Source: a bacterium (GTDB taxonomy: Bacteria > Armatimonadota > HRBIN16). From it: a stretch of 17,125 bases of DNA. The stretch lies in NCBI GenBank assembly GCA_025057335.1, contig JANWXG010000030.1:1-17125 (forward strand). Direction: 5' to 3'. The notes below the pieces were generated by a model, which was not told the DNA's origin, did no database searches, and saw only the letters and a list, made by a program, of their open reading frames with translations. Positions 5,294-13,085 of this stretch are shown one piece after another; within the stretch, counting starts at the first letter, position 1, and each line of letters starts with the position of its first letter. The position numbers were made by a program, and so were the translations under genes.

Positions 5294-6568
5294 TCAACCG
5301 ACACGCATTGGCTGCCGCTGTCCGTAGGTCAGTGTGCGCCAGAGCCATTCCGCTGGTCCGAACCGATACCGACGCAACCACCAGACGCTGAACACGGCCT
5401 GCGCTGCGAACAAGACGCAGGACAACGCTAGTCCTGCAGCCACTCCAACCTTGCCATACAGTCCCAACCCGTAGTGATAAAAGAGCAGAGTGCAGACAAC
5501 TGACTGCAATAGGTAGTTGGTCAACGCCATGCGTCCGACCGCCGCCAGCCATCCGAACCGCACCCGCCTACCCTCATCGCCTAGCCACAGAGATAGCGCC
5601 AGCACATAACCAACCCCCAACAGAGGACCGCCTAGCAGATACAGCCAGAAGGCGCCTAGGAAAGGAGCCAATTCTAGCTGCGGAGGGGCAAGCAGCAGTT
5701 GACGCGCGTAGAACACGTTGACGACTGCGCCGACGACCAAGCACACCGCAGTGACCACGCGCCATCGGGCGGAAAGGCTAGCGACGTTTTCCAAAAGACG
5801 CCCCTTCGCCGCATACATGCCCAGCCAGAACATGGAGAGCGCGTTGGGTAGGAGGGCGAGATATGCCCAGAAGAGGGTCTGGAACCACTCCTTCACGCGA
5901 TGTCGCAACGCCTCTAGATAGCTGCCCTGCGAGTATACCTGCTCCGCCTGTGAAATCATCTGCTGCATCGCCGATGCAAACTGCTCATTCGCTTGCTGCA
6001 TCCCAGCTGCCGCTTCGGGAACACCCTGCATTGCTAGAAACAGACCGATGGGCACTCCACAGCAGAACACCTGTATTCCCCACACGCTTAGCGCTAGCGC
6101 TAGCAACGCGCGAGGCTGAAGCCGACGGAATAGAAGCAGCACCATTCCCCCGAGCGCGTAGAAGAAGAGAATATCCCCGCTCCAAACTAGAATAGCGTGT
6201 GCCAAGCCAATAAACAGCAACACCATCAAGCGCCGCACCATGAGTGAAACGGGGTTCGCGCCACGAGCCTGGAGACGCTCCATCTGCCAGGCGACCCCCC
6301 AACCGAACAGGAAGGCGAAAATCGGGTAGAACTTGCCCTCGAATAGAAAGTTGATGAGAGCATCCGTCCAACGGTCTAGCCAAGACGAGGAGCGGGTAGG
6401 CATGTAGGGAACAGTCGAGGCTTTAAAGGAACCCATATTCACCACAAGGATACCGAAGACAGCAACACCGCGCAGGATGTCCACTAGCGACATCCGTTCC
6501 GCAGGAGCAGTAGGCTGTAGAGTGAGGTGTTCTCGTTCACTTGGTGTGTGATGATCGTGCTGTTCCAT
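5294..6568 (-). CDS. DUF418 family membrane protein (YeiB-like)
   Basis: A 424-residue multi-pass membrane protein. After a hydrophilic ~25-residue N-terminus comes the family hallmark RMSLVDILRGVAVFGILVVN. The helices that follow fit about ten or eleven spans. The C-terminal DUF418 part includes WLAAVGRMALTNYLLQSVVC and LFYHYGLGLYG, with the ending WLRRYRFGPAEWLWRTLTYG. DUF418 proteins belong to the acyltransferase-3-like membrane group and are suspected, not shown, to modify or transport an envelope compound. Start: ATG at 6568 has GGGAGGAGG 7 nt upstream; the 30-residue longer in-frame form (to 6658) lacks a ribosome site. It follows pgl on the same strand after a 109-bp gap, so shared transcription is possible but not shown. 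Confidence 0.9.
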   Translation of the reverse strand: MEQHDHHTPSEREHLTLQPTAPAERMSLVDILRGVAVFGILVVNMGSFKASTVPYMPTRSSSWLDRWTDALINFLFEGKFYPIFAFLFGWGVAWQMERLQARGANPVSLMVRRLMVLLFIGLAHAILVWSGDILFFYALGGMVLLLFRRLQPRALLALALSVWGIQVFCCGVPIGLFLAMQGVPEAAAGMQQANEQFASAMQQMISQAEQVYSQGSYLEALRHRVKEWFQTLFWAYLALLPNALSMFWLGMYAAKGRLLENVASLSARWRVVTAVCLVVGAVVNVFYARQLLLAPPQLELAPFLGAFWLYLLGGPLLGVGYVLALSLWLGDEGRRVRFGWLAAVGRMALTNYLLQSVVCTLLFYHYGLGLYGKVGVAAGLALSCVLFAAQAVFSVWWLRRYRFGPAEWLWRTLTYGQRQPMRVG

Positions 6569-6677
6569 CCAGCGCCTCCTCCCAATGAACGAATTCGGTA
6601 TACAGGGTGACCCCGATCTAAAGGAAAAGTTGCACGCTTCTCTGTGGATTATGGGCACTCGCTGTTACTCTGTTCGT

Positions 6678-7418
6678 TCACCATAGCGCTTGGGCTGCGT
6701 CTCGGTCAAGCCACCAGACCGGCTTCCCCGCGCTTGGTAACACTAGCGCCGCGGGGAGCGGAGCACGCTCAACAAGAACACGTCGCACCGCCTCTGCTTT
6801 GTCCGCCCCTATCACGAGGAAGTATACCATCTTCGCCGCGTTGAGCGCGGCGAAGGTGAGCGTCAAACGTCGCCTCGGCTCCACAGGCGCCTCACCGACG
6901 GCGACCCACCGCTCACGCTCCTGCACGGCAGCGGTGTTGGGAAACAGCGAGGCGGTATGTCCATCCGCGCCCATGCCCAGCAACACAAGGTCAAAACGTG
7001 GCGTCTCCCCGAAGAAAGCGCGTAGCTCCCCTTCGTAGAGGCGGGCAGCATCGTCTGGGACGGCGAGATGCGTGGGCATCGGATGGACGTTCTCCGCAGG
7101 GAGTTGCAGCGGTTCTATGAGTGTCTCCCGTACCAGACGGTAGTTGCTAGCAGGATGGTCGTGCGGTACGTAGCGCTCGTCACCCCAGAATAGATGTACT
7201 CGTTGCCACTCCACTCCTTGCGCGTATTCGCTTGCCAGCAGCCGATACAACCTTTGCGGAGTGCTCCCACCCGACAGGACAAGGCTGAAGTGCGCCTGCC
7301 GCGCCAGAGTTTGTGACACCTTCTGCACCATCGCCTCCGCCACAGCATGAGCCAGCTGGTCGGCGGTGTCGGCTATCCGCAGGTCATACCCATCTGTTCG
7401 CTCTGCAACGGTCTCCAT
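6678..7418 (-). CDS. pgl: 6-phosphogluconolactonase
   Basis: A 246-residue enzyme that hydrolyses 6-phosphoglucono-1,5-lactone to 6-phosphogluconate, the second step of the oxidative pentose-phosphate pathway, in the cytoplasm. Signature motifs are LVLSGGSTPQRLY (47-58, phosphate binding), FWGDERYVPHDHPASNY (77-93) and LLGMGADGHTASLFP (146-160, containing the catalytic histidine region). The ending KPVWWLDRDAA is typical of DevB/SOL-type lactonases. Length is normal. ATG 7418 is the first sensible start; it lies 46 nt inside the end of zwf, in a different frame, and I see no strong ribosome site, so translation probably depends on coupling to zwf. Upstream in-frame sequence (to 7541) is the zwf shadow. 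Function is secure from motifs and neighbour. Confidence 0.95.
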   Translation of the reverse strand: METVAERTDGYDLRIADTADQLAHAVAEAMVQKVSQTLARQAHFSLVLSGGSTPQRLYRLLASEYAQGVEWQRVHLFWGDERYVPHDHPASNYRLVRETLIEPLQLPAENVHPMPTHLAVPDDAARLYEGELRAFFGETPRFDLVLLGMGADGHTASLFPNTAAVQERERWVAVGEAPVEPRRRLTLTFAALNAAKMVYFLVIGADKAEAVRRVLVERAPLPAALVLPSAGKPVWWLDRDAAQALW

Positions 7419-8839
7419 CGGTGTGTGGGGGAATCCAGAATTCTTTCCGCTTCGCGCGGTCCTTCGCTGCCTGCAGAGTAGAACGCCATGGGCACGTTCT
7501 GGGTCTGCCACGCGCGCAGCACAGGGTCGAGCACTTCCCACGCTAGCTCCACCTCGTCGAAGCGCAAGAAGTAGGTGCGGTCACCCTGCAGGATGCTCAG
7601 CAACAGCGTCTCATACGCTTCGAAGCCTTCCTCATCCACCTCCCGATAGCACGCCCGCAGTACGATAGTGCGCGCCCGCATCTCCAAACCGATGGTTTTC
7701 GCCTGCGCCACCAGTGCCATCGCCTCCGCCGGCTTCATCTCGAAGACCAGGCAGTTCGGCTCAAGGCGGTCTAAGGGCGTCTGACGAAACAGGTGAATGG
7801 GGGCGGATTTGAAGTGCACGGCGATTTCACTGCGGTCAGCGGCGAGCCGTTTACCTGTGCGCAGGTAGAAGGGCACCCCCTGCCAACGCCAGTTGTCTAC
7901 GTACAGCTTGATAGCAGCATAGGTTTCGGTAGTGGAGTGTGGTGACACCCCTGGCTCTTCCAGATAGCCAGGCACTTCGCGGTCGCCCACCCGCCCGCGC
8001 GTGTACTGTCCGCGCACGGCGAACGCGCCCACAGCGTTTTGCGGTATGGGACGCACACTTTGTAGCACTTTCACCTTCTCGCTGCGCAGGGCGTCTGCAT
8101 CCAGACTGGCTGGAGGCTCCAGCGCCGTTAGCGTAAACAGCTGCATCAGGTGGTTCTGCACCATATCGCGCAAGGCGCCCGCCTGGTCGTAGTAGCCCGA
8201 GCGGTCTTCCACGCCTGCGGCTTCCGCAGCAGTGATTTGCACATAGTCCACATAGTTACGGTTCCACAGCGCCTCCAGCAAGAGGTTGGCGAAGCGGAAA
8301 ACCAAGATATTCTGCACCGTCTCTTTGCCCAGGTAATGGTCGATGCGGAACACCTGCTCCTCACGCCAGTATCGGCTCACGCGCTGCTGCAGCTGGCGCG
8401 CGCTCTGCAGGTCTTGTCCGAAGGGCTTCTCGATGACCAGTCGGCGGTGGCCTGTGTGTTCCTCGTGCAGTCCTGCTGCTGCGAGATGCTCTGCCGCTTC
8501 GGCAAACAAGCCGGGCGGCAGGGCAAGGTAAAACACCGCATCGGCATCCACCCATTGGCGCAGCTGGCGTACTCCTTCCGCATCCAGCCCGCCCTGCACA
8601 TACGCTACGAACCGACGGGCAAACTCGCTCCATGCGCCAAGGTCTTTGCCCGCCTCGCGTAACGCACTCTCCAGACCATCCAGATACACTTCCAGCGTGA
8701 GGGGACGACGGGCGTAAATCACTATCTGCAGGTCGGGTTCCAGCAGGCGCGCCTGATGCAGGCGATACAACGCAGGCACCAAGAATCGCCGCGTCAGGTC
8801 GCCCGTCGCGCCAAAGATGACCAGTCGAGTGCTTGGCAT
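7373..8839 (-). CDS. zwf: Glucose-6-phosphate 1-dehydrogenase
   Basis: A 488-residue enzyme oxidising glucose-6-phosphate to 6-phosphoglucono-lactone and reducing NADP+ (or NAD+). It is the entry step of the oxidative pentose-phosphate branch. The N-terminal Rossmann motif is IFGATGDLTRRFLVPALY (8-25). RRLVIEKPFGQDL (132-144) and the active-site signature RIDHYLGKETVQNI (165-178) are intact, with the catalytic histidine in DHYLGK. The C-terminal half includes KLYVDNWRWQGVPFYLRTGKRL, which binds substrate. Length matches the family. Start: ATG 8839 gives the canonical N-terminus; GGAGG is 13 nt upstream, rather far, so initiation may be weak. A longer in-frame form (to 8932) adds 31 residues without homology. 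The 3' end overlaps pgl by 46 nt. Confidence 0.96.
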   Translation of the reverse strand: MPSTRLVIFGATGDLTRRFLVPALYRLHQARLLEPDLQIVIYARRPLTLEVYLDGLESALREAGKDLGAWSEFARRFVAYVQGGLDAEGVRQLRQWVDADAVFYLALPPGLFAEAAEHLAAAGLHEEHTGHRRLVIEKPFGQDLQSARQLQQRVSRYWREEQVFRIDHYLGKETVQNILVFRFANLLLEALWNRNYVDYVQITAAEAAGVEDRSGYYDQAGALRDMVQNHLMQLFTLTALEPPASLDADALRSEKVKVLQSVRPIPQNAVGAFAVRGQYTRGRVGDREVPGYLEEPGVSPHSTTETYAAIKLYVDNWRWQGVPFYLRTGKRLAADRSEIAVHFKSAPIHLFRQTPLDRLEPNCLVFEMKPAEAMALVAQAKTIGLEMRARTIVLRACYREVDEEGFEAYETLLLSILQGDRTYFLRFDEVELAWEVLDPVLRAWQTQNVPMAFYSAGSEGPREAERILDSPTHRWRPLQSEQMGMTCG

Positions 8840-8934
8840 TCGCTTGATTTCGCCTCCACGAGATGGTAGGTTCTTGACAGTGCTCCAGGGCGAGCCTGGA
8901 TGCAGCAGAACTCGCCCGTTGAGTGATGCCACTG

Positions 8935-9435
8935 CTATCTTGTCAACCGCTCGATGAGGTCGCGGTGTTGCGGGTAGCGCTCTAGGAGCTGCTGGCGGTC
9001 GCCCAGCTCGAAGTCTTCAAACTCGAAGCCCGGTGCCACCGTGCACCCCACAAGAGCATAGCCCTCCGGGTCGTCTACCGTCGCGCCGAACCAGCATCCC
9101 GCCCTAACCACCGCCTGAAAGCTTTCGCCCTTCTGGGGGTTGGTCCCCAGCTTCACTTGCGACAGGTTACCTTCGTCGTCAATGATGTGCAGCGTGAGCG
9201 AGCTTCCTGTATAGAAGTGCCACATCTCATCTGAACGCAGGCGGTGCAAAGCAGAGAATTCCCCTCCTGGCAAGAGGAAATAGATGGCGGTCGCCGCCAC
9301 GCGCGGTCCCTCGTGCCCGTGTAGACAACAGCCCATCAGCCGCTGCTCTGAGCGGTAGGTTTCACGATAGTAGCCGCCCTCAGGATGGGGCTGTAGCCCC
9401 AATACGCTTATCCAGTATTGTGCTTCCGCGTTCAT
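8935..9435 (-). CDS. DUF985 (cupin_5) family protein
   Basis: A 166-residue single-domain cupin. It opens with WISVLGLQPHPEGGYYRETYRS, the typical start of the DUF985/YML079W family. The core barrel includes ATAIYFLLPGGEFSALHRL, RSDEMWHFYTGSSLTLHII and VRAGCWFGATV, followed by VGCTVAPGFEFEDFELG. Histidines in ALHRL and MWHFY are the likely metal or ligand site. Structural relatives are sugar-epimerase-like cupins, but no reaction is established for the family. GGAGAGAGG lies 5 nt before ATG 9435. It is the first gene of a leftward run that continues with zwf after 95 bp, and it diverges from eno. A sugar-related role is inference from this context. Confidence 0.92.
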   Translation of the reverse strand: MNAEAQYWISVLGLQPHPEGGYYRETYRSEQRLMGCCLHGHEGPRVAATAIYFLLPGGEFSALHRLRSDEMWHFYTGSSLTLHIIDDEGNLSQVKLGTNPQKGESFQAVVRAGCWFGATVDDPEGYALVGCTVAPGFEFEDFELGDRQQLLERYPQHRDLIERLTR

Positions 9436-9588
9436 GGCAGCCTCTCTCCAGGCTTGTCGGCCCTATTTTGCTCAACTACATTCTACCCTGGGTAGGTTCT
9501 CCTCCTCCCAATACGTCCGTTTGCCAAAGGGCGAAGCCGTATGTTATACTGACGGCGGTGACCCTTTGGGCAAAAGGAGGATGGGAGG
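9436..9588. promoter_or_regulatory. Divergent control region between the DUF985 cupin/zwf and eno
   Basis: For eno, TTGCCA (9521-9526) and TATACT (9545-9550) with an 18-bp spacer form a good sigma-70 type promoter. Predicted transcription begins near 9557, giving a ~32-nt leader with AAAAGGAGG (9572-9580). TTGCCAAAGGG (9521-9531) and CCCTTTGGGCAA (9562-9573) are inverted repeats with one extra base, bracketing the -10. A separate 13-bp palindrome CTACCC-T-GGGTAG lies at 9483-9495, in the middle of the gap. I could not identify a clear leftward promoter. Regulator identity is unknown. Confidence 0.55.
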
Positions 9589-10881
9589 ATGAGTACGACC
9601 ATCGAAGAGGTCGTGGCGCGAGAGATTTTGGACTCGCGAGGCAACCCCACCATTGAGGTGGACGTATACCTGAGCGGCGGCGCGCGCGGACGGGCAGCAG
9701 TGCCCTCCGGTGCCTCTACTGGCAGTAACGAGGCGCTGGAGCTGCGCGACGGCAATCCCGAGCGATATGGCGGCAAGGGAGTGCTCAACGCCGTAGACAA
9801 CGTGAACGAGCGCATCGCGCCCGAACTGATAGACATGGATGCCACTGACCAAGTGGCGATCGACAACCTGCTGTGCGAGCTAGACGGCACGCCCAACAAG
9901 AGCAAACTGGGCGCCAACGCTATTTTGGGCGTCTCCCTAGCGGTGGCGAAGGCGGCAGCCGAAGGAGTCGGAGTGCCCCTGTTCCAGTACCTCGGCGGGG
10001 TGTTCGCACACACCTTACCCGTGCCCATGATGAACATCCTCAACGGCGGCAAGCACGCTGATAGCAACGTCGACCTGCAGGAGTTCATGGTGGTGCCAGC
10101 GGGCGCAGAAGACTTCCCTGAAGCGCTGCGCATGGGCGTGGAGGTATACCACAGCCTCAAGAGCGTGCTGAAGGCGCACGGCTACAACACTGCCGTCGGC
10201 GACGAGGGCGGCTTCGCCCCTAACCTCAAGTCCAACGCCGAGGCGCTCGACCTCATCATGGAAGCCATCGAGAAAGCGGGATATACCCCCGGTGAAGATT
10301 GCTACCTTGCGCTCGACCCCGCTGCTTCGGAGTTCTACGAGGACGGCATGTACCACCTGAAGGGCGAGGGGCGCGTGCTGAGCAGCGACGATATGATTGC
10401 TTTCTACGAGGAGCTCGTCAATCGCTACCCCATCGTCAGCATCGAGGATGGGCTGGCGGAGAGCGACTGGGAAGGCTGGAAGCGGTTGACGGAACGCCTC
10501 GGCAGCCGTGTGCAGCTGGTGGGCGACGACCTGTTCGTGACCAACGTACAGTTCCTCAATCGGGGCATCGAGATGGGTGTCGCCAACTCCATCCTGATTA
10601 AGGTCAACCAGATAGGCACGCTCACCGAGACGTTGCTGGCGATAGAGACCGCCAAGCGCGCAGGCTACACGGCGGTCATCTCGCACCGCTCCGGCGAGAC
10701 AGAGGACACCACCATCGCCGATATCGCCGTCGCCACCAACGCGGGACAGATCAAGACGGGTGCACCCTGCCGTACCGACCGTGTGGCGAAGTACAACCAG
10801 CTGCTGCGCATCGCGGAGATACTGGGCGACGCAGCGGACTATCCCGGTATCAGCGCCTTCTACTCGCGCCGAGCGAGGTAG
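9589..10881 (+). CDS. eno: Enolase (phosphopyruvate hydratase)
   Basis: A 430-residue enzyme interconverting 2-phosphoglycerate and phosphoenolpyruvate in lower glycolysis; also a common RNA-degradosome component. The N-terminus IEEVVAREILDSRGNPTIEV is canonical. The proton donor is E206 in GDEGGF and the catalytic lysine is K338 in ILIKVNQIGT. Magnesium ligands are D243 (LDPAASEFY), E286 (SIEDGL) and D313 (VGDDLFVTN). The enolase signature continues through SHRSGETEDTTIADIAV (365-381). Length is standard. ATG 9589 follows AAAAGGAGG by 8 nt; the ATG at 9581 opens only a 3-codon frame. It has its own promoter and is followed by pyk after a hairpin. Confidence 0.98.
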   Translation: MSTTIEEVVAREILDSRGNPTIEVDVYLSGGARGRAAVPSGASTGSNEALELRDGNPERYGGKGVLNAVDNVNERIAPELIDMDATDQVAIDNLLCELDGTPNKSKLGANAILGVSLAVAKAAAEGVGVPLFQYLGGVFAHTLPVPMMNILNGGKHADSNVDLQEFMVVPAGAEDFPEALRMGVEVYHSLKSVLKAHGYNTAVGDEGGFAPNLKSNAEALDLIMEAIEKAGYTPGEDCYLALDPAASEFYEDGMYHLKGEGRVLSSDDMIAFYEELVNRYPIVSIEDGLAESDWEGWKRLTERLGSRVQLVGDDLFVTNVQFLNRGIEMGVANSILIKVNQIGTLTETLLAIETAKRAGYTAVISHRSGETEDTTIADIAVATNAGQIKTGAPCRTDRVAKYNQLLRIAEILGDAADYPGISAFYSRRAR

Positions 10882-10892
10882 TTAGTGGCGCC

Positions 10893-10923
10893 GCCCCTGT
10901 CTCCCCAGTCGGGAGGCAGGGGC
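10893..10923 (+). terminator. Strong hairpin between eno and pyk
   Basis: GCCCCTGTCTCCC (10893-10905) pairs with GGGAGGCAGGGGC (10911-10923), 13 bp including one T-G wobble, with the loop CAGTC. It begins 11 nt after the eno stop. The following bases (GTGCAAGG) are not a T-tract, so readthrough into pyk, 25 nt on, is likely. It may attenuate pyk relative to eno or stabilise the eno message. Confidence 0.6.
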
Positions 10924-10948
10924 GTGCAAGGCAACGCAGGAGGCTATC

Positions 10949-12382
10949 ATGCGCTGCACCAAGATTGTCTGCACCATCGGACCCGCTACCTCATCCCCAG
11001 AGCGCCTGCGACAGCTCATCGAAGCGGGCATGGACGTGGCGAGGCTGAACTTCTCGCACGGCACCCACGACTCACACGGTGAGGTCATCGCGCGAATCCG
11101 CCAGCTCAGCGCCGAGATGGGGCGCCCTGTCGCCATCCTGCAAGACCTGTGCGGACCCAAGAACCGTCTGGGGCGGTTGCCAGAAGGGGGGATACGCGTC
11201 GAGCCGGGACAGCCCGTGCGCTTCATACTGGCAGAAGAAGGATACGACGCCCAGAGCATCCCGCTGACCTCCCCTACCCTGTTCGCCCTAGTACGCCCGG
11301 GCGAGCGCATCCTCATCGACGACGGGCGTGTCGAGATTGTGGTTACCCAGCGTGACCTGAATACCATCGGGGGCGAGGTGCGTATTGGGGGGGTGCTTTC
11401 TACGCGCAAGGGCATGAACCTGCCCGACACTCGCCTACCCGTCACCTCTGTCACCGAGCGCGACCTGGAAGACCTGCGCTTCGGCATTCAGCAAGGGGTA
11501 GACTGGGTGGCGGTTTCCTTTGTGCGTCAACCCGAAGACCTGCAGCCCGTGCGCTACGCGATAGAAGCGGCGGGCGCGGACGTGCGCATTATCGCCAAAA
11601 TCGAGAAGCGCGAAGCAGTGGAGAACTTCGAGCAGATTCTAGAGGCGGCGGACGGCATTATGGTAGCACGTGGCGACCTGGGTGTGGAGATGCCTATCGA
11701 CACCGTGCCGCTCATCCAGAAAGAGATTATCGCCCGATGCAACCGCGCGGGCAAGCCTGTGATTACCGCCACCCAGATGCTGGAGAGCATGGTCTCTGCG
11801 CCTCACCCCACTCGTGCAGAAGCCACCGACGTGGCGAACTCCATTCTGGACGGCACGGACGCGGTGATGCTCTCGGGTGAGACGGCGGTGGGAGAGTATC
11901 CAGTGGAGGCGGTGCGCATGATGAGCCGAATCGCGGCGCGAGCGGAGCAAGCGCTCAAGGAGGGGGTAGTTGCCCAGCCTAACCAGCCCGTTGCGGGTAG
12001 CCTGAGCGTTACCGAGGCGGTTGCCGAGGCGGTGTGCCACATCGCCTACGACATCAACGCGCGCGCCATCATCTGCGCTACCACTTCGGGCAGCACGGCG
12101 CGCCTCGTCTCCAAATATCGTCCCAAAACACCCATCGTGGCATTTACCCCTTCGGAAAGCACCTATCGCCAGCTGGCGCTGTCATGGGGTGTACAACCAC
12201 GCCTCATCCCGCAGGTGTATACGATGGAGGAAATGTTGCAAACGGCGGTGAATACGGCAGTAAGCATGGGGCTGGCACAAGAGGGCGACAGAGTGGTGAT
12301 TACGGCAGGAGTGCCCATCGGTGTGCCAGGAAATACGAACCTGATTAAGGTGCACACTGTCGGACAGCCTATCGTGGCATAG
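10949..12382 (+). CDS. pyk: Pyruvate kinase
   Basis: A 477-residue enzyme transferring phosphate from phosphoenolpyruvate to ADP, the last step of glycolysis. The start RCTKIVCTIGPATSSPERL and ARLNFSHG (31-38; R32, N34 and S36 bind substrate and K+) are canonical. The B domain spans about 71-160. IIAKIEKREAVENF (214-227) holds K217 and E219, and MVARGDLGVE (238-247) holds D243, which bind Mg and stabilise the enolate. GKPVITATQMLESM (268-281) and DGTDAVMLSGETAVGEYP follow. The C-terminal domain (about 340-470) ends in GVPIGVPGNTNLIKVHTVG. One oddity: the usual GPKIR stretch reads GPKNR (69-73). AGGAGG lies 5 nt before ATG 10949. Confidence 0.97.
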   Translation: MRCTKIVCTIGPATSSPERLRQLIEAGMDVARLNFSHGTHDSHGEVIARIRQLSAEMGRPVAILQDLCGPKNRLGRLPEGGIRVEPGQPVRFILAEEGYDAQSIPLTSPTLFALVRPGERILIDDGRVEIVVTQRDLNTIGGEVRIGGVLSTRKGMNLPDTRLPVTSVTERDLEDLRFGIQQGVDWVAVSFVRQPEDLQPVRYAIEAAGADVRIIAKIEKREAVENFEQILEAADGIMVARGDLGVEMPIDTVPLIQKEIIARCNRAGKPVITATQMLESMVSAPHPTRAEATDVANSILDGTDAVMLSGETAVGEYPVEAVRMMSRIAARAEQALKEGVVAQPNQPVAGSLSVTEAVAEAVCHIAYDINARAIICATTSGSTARLVSKYRPKTPIVAFTPSESTYRQLALSWGVQPRLIPQVYTMEEMLQTAVNTAVSMGLAQEGDRVVITAGVPIGVPGNTNLIKVHTVGQPIVA

Positions 12383-12392
12383 GAGGCGAGAG

Positions 12393-12752
12393 ATGGCTCA
12401 GCGAAGCGGACGGCACACCCCGCTCCTCTCAGCTCGGCGCAGACAGCGGATGATTTCGCTGATGGGTAGGTGGTTAGTCACCGCTGTGGTGATTGTGGTC
12501 ACCAGTAAAGTGGCCTTTTCGTTCAGAGAGAAGGTGCTTATGCTCGCGCACGAGGCACGGGAGCAACATCAAGCTATTGCTGCTCTGCGTGAGGAGACCG
12601 AGCGTCTACGCCAGCAGAACGCTGAATTGCGAGAGCAGATACGACGACTGCATACCCCCAGCGGCATCATTCTGGAAGCACGCAAACAAGGGTACGGCTT
12701 TCCCGGGGAGAAGCTGCTGGTGTTGCCCCCCTCTGAACCAGATACTCGTTGA
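12393..12752 (+). CDS. FtsB/DivIC-like septum formation initiator protein
   Basis: A 119-residue bitopic membrane protein. A basic N-terminus is followed by one transmembrane helix (about 27-44, WLVTAVVIVVTSKVAF). A coiled coil follows (about 48-90, HEAREQHQAIAALREETERL then RQQNAELREQIRRL) and then LHTPSGIILEARKQGYGFPGE, which matches the FtsB/DivIC ending in which a helix is followed by a conserved ARKxGY(v)xPGE motif. Proteins of this family bind FtsL and FtsQ in the cell-division complex. AGGAGG overlaps the pyk stop and lies 6 nt before the ATG. Position downstream of eno is common for ftsB in many phyla, which supports the call; here pyk is inserted between them. Confidence 0.88.
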   Translation: MAQRSGRHTPLLSARRRQRMISLMGRWLVTAVVIVVTSKVAFSFREKVLMLAHEAREQHQAIAALREETERLRQQNAELREQIRRLHTPSGIILEARKQGYGFPGEKLLVLPPSEPDTR

Positions 12753-12773
12753 GGTCATGTAGTGAATAAACAT

Positions 12774-12798
12774 CCCCTCCCTTTTCCAGAGGCAGGGG
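12774..12798. terminator. Hairpin between convergent FtsB-like and GYY-motif genes
   Basis: CCCCT (12774-12778) pairs with AGGGG (12794-12798); after a C-C mismatch, CCTTT pairs with AGAGG (one T-G). The loop is TCC. It lies in the 56-bp gap between two converging genes and could serve both. No strong T-run on the + side; on the - strand the 3' flank is ATGTTTATTC. Confidence 0.45.
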
Positions 12799-12808
12799 CT
12801 GTGGTTTC

Positions 12809-13024
12809 TTACTGCGTGGTCTGTCCGCTCTCTGCTTGTGGCGTGCCTCCGCCGCCACCGGGTGGTCCCATCCGCTGCGATTTGGGCAACATGGGTCCTG
12901 TGTAGTATCCGGGGGGTGGGGGTTCCTCCCGCTGAATCTGGAACCGTAGCAGCATAGCGATGCCGATTAAGACGATGCCCACCAGAATAATCACTGCGAT
13001 ATTCCGTCTGCCTGTGCCTTCCAT
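12809..13024 (-). CDS. Small membrane-anchored protein with GYYxGPMLPKSQR motif (copy B)
   Basis: A 71-residue protein with no family I recognise. A basic N-terminus (EGTGRRN) precedes one transmembrane helix (about 8-26, NIAVIILVGIVLIGIAMLL), then a short charged/proline stretch, the motif GYYTGPMLPKSQRMG (39-53), and a Gly/Pro/Gln-rich tail. The same motif occurs at the same positions in the small lipoprotein encoded just upstream. Start: ATG 13024 has GGAGG 8 nt upstream (that GGAGG lies in the codons of the alternative ATG at 13039, which has no ribosome site). It lies beyond the terminator at 13056-13080 with only 31 nt between, so it relies on readthrough or an unseen promoter. Possibly an accessory to the neighbouring prepilin; inferred from position only. 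Confidence 0.8.
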   Translation of the reverse strand: MEGTGRRNIAVIILVGIVLIGIAMLLRFQIQREEPPPPGYYTGPMLPKSQRMGPPGGGGGTPQAESGQTTQ

Positions 13025-13055
13025 CCTTGTCTCCTCCATTTTCCCGTGAGCAAAA

Positions 13056-13080
13056 AGCCCCCGCCCACAGGGCGGGGGCT
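13056..13080 (-). terminator. Intrinsic terminator after the small lipoprotein gene
   Basis: Read leftward, AGCCCCCGCCC and GGGCGGGGGCT form a perfect 11-bp GC-rich stem with a 3-nt loop, followed at once by TTTTTG (complement of 13051-13055). This is a textbook Rho-independent terminator for leftward transcription. It starts 5 nt past the stop of the gene ending at 13086. Confidence 0.9.
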
Positions 13081-13085
13081 GAAGT

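Noticed and set aside
8150..8662. Plus-strand open frame of 170 codons
   Set aside because: It lies wholly inside zwf on the opposite strand and shows no recognisable protein features.
10015..10686. Minus-strand open frame of 223 codons
   Set aside because: Antisense to enolase, whose motifs are intact; such frames are common opposite GC-rich genes.
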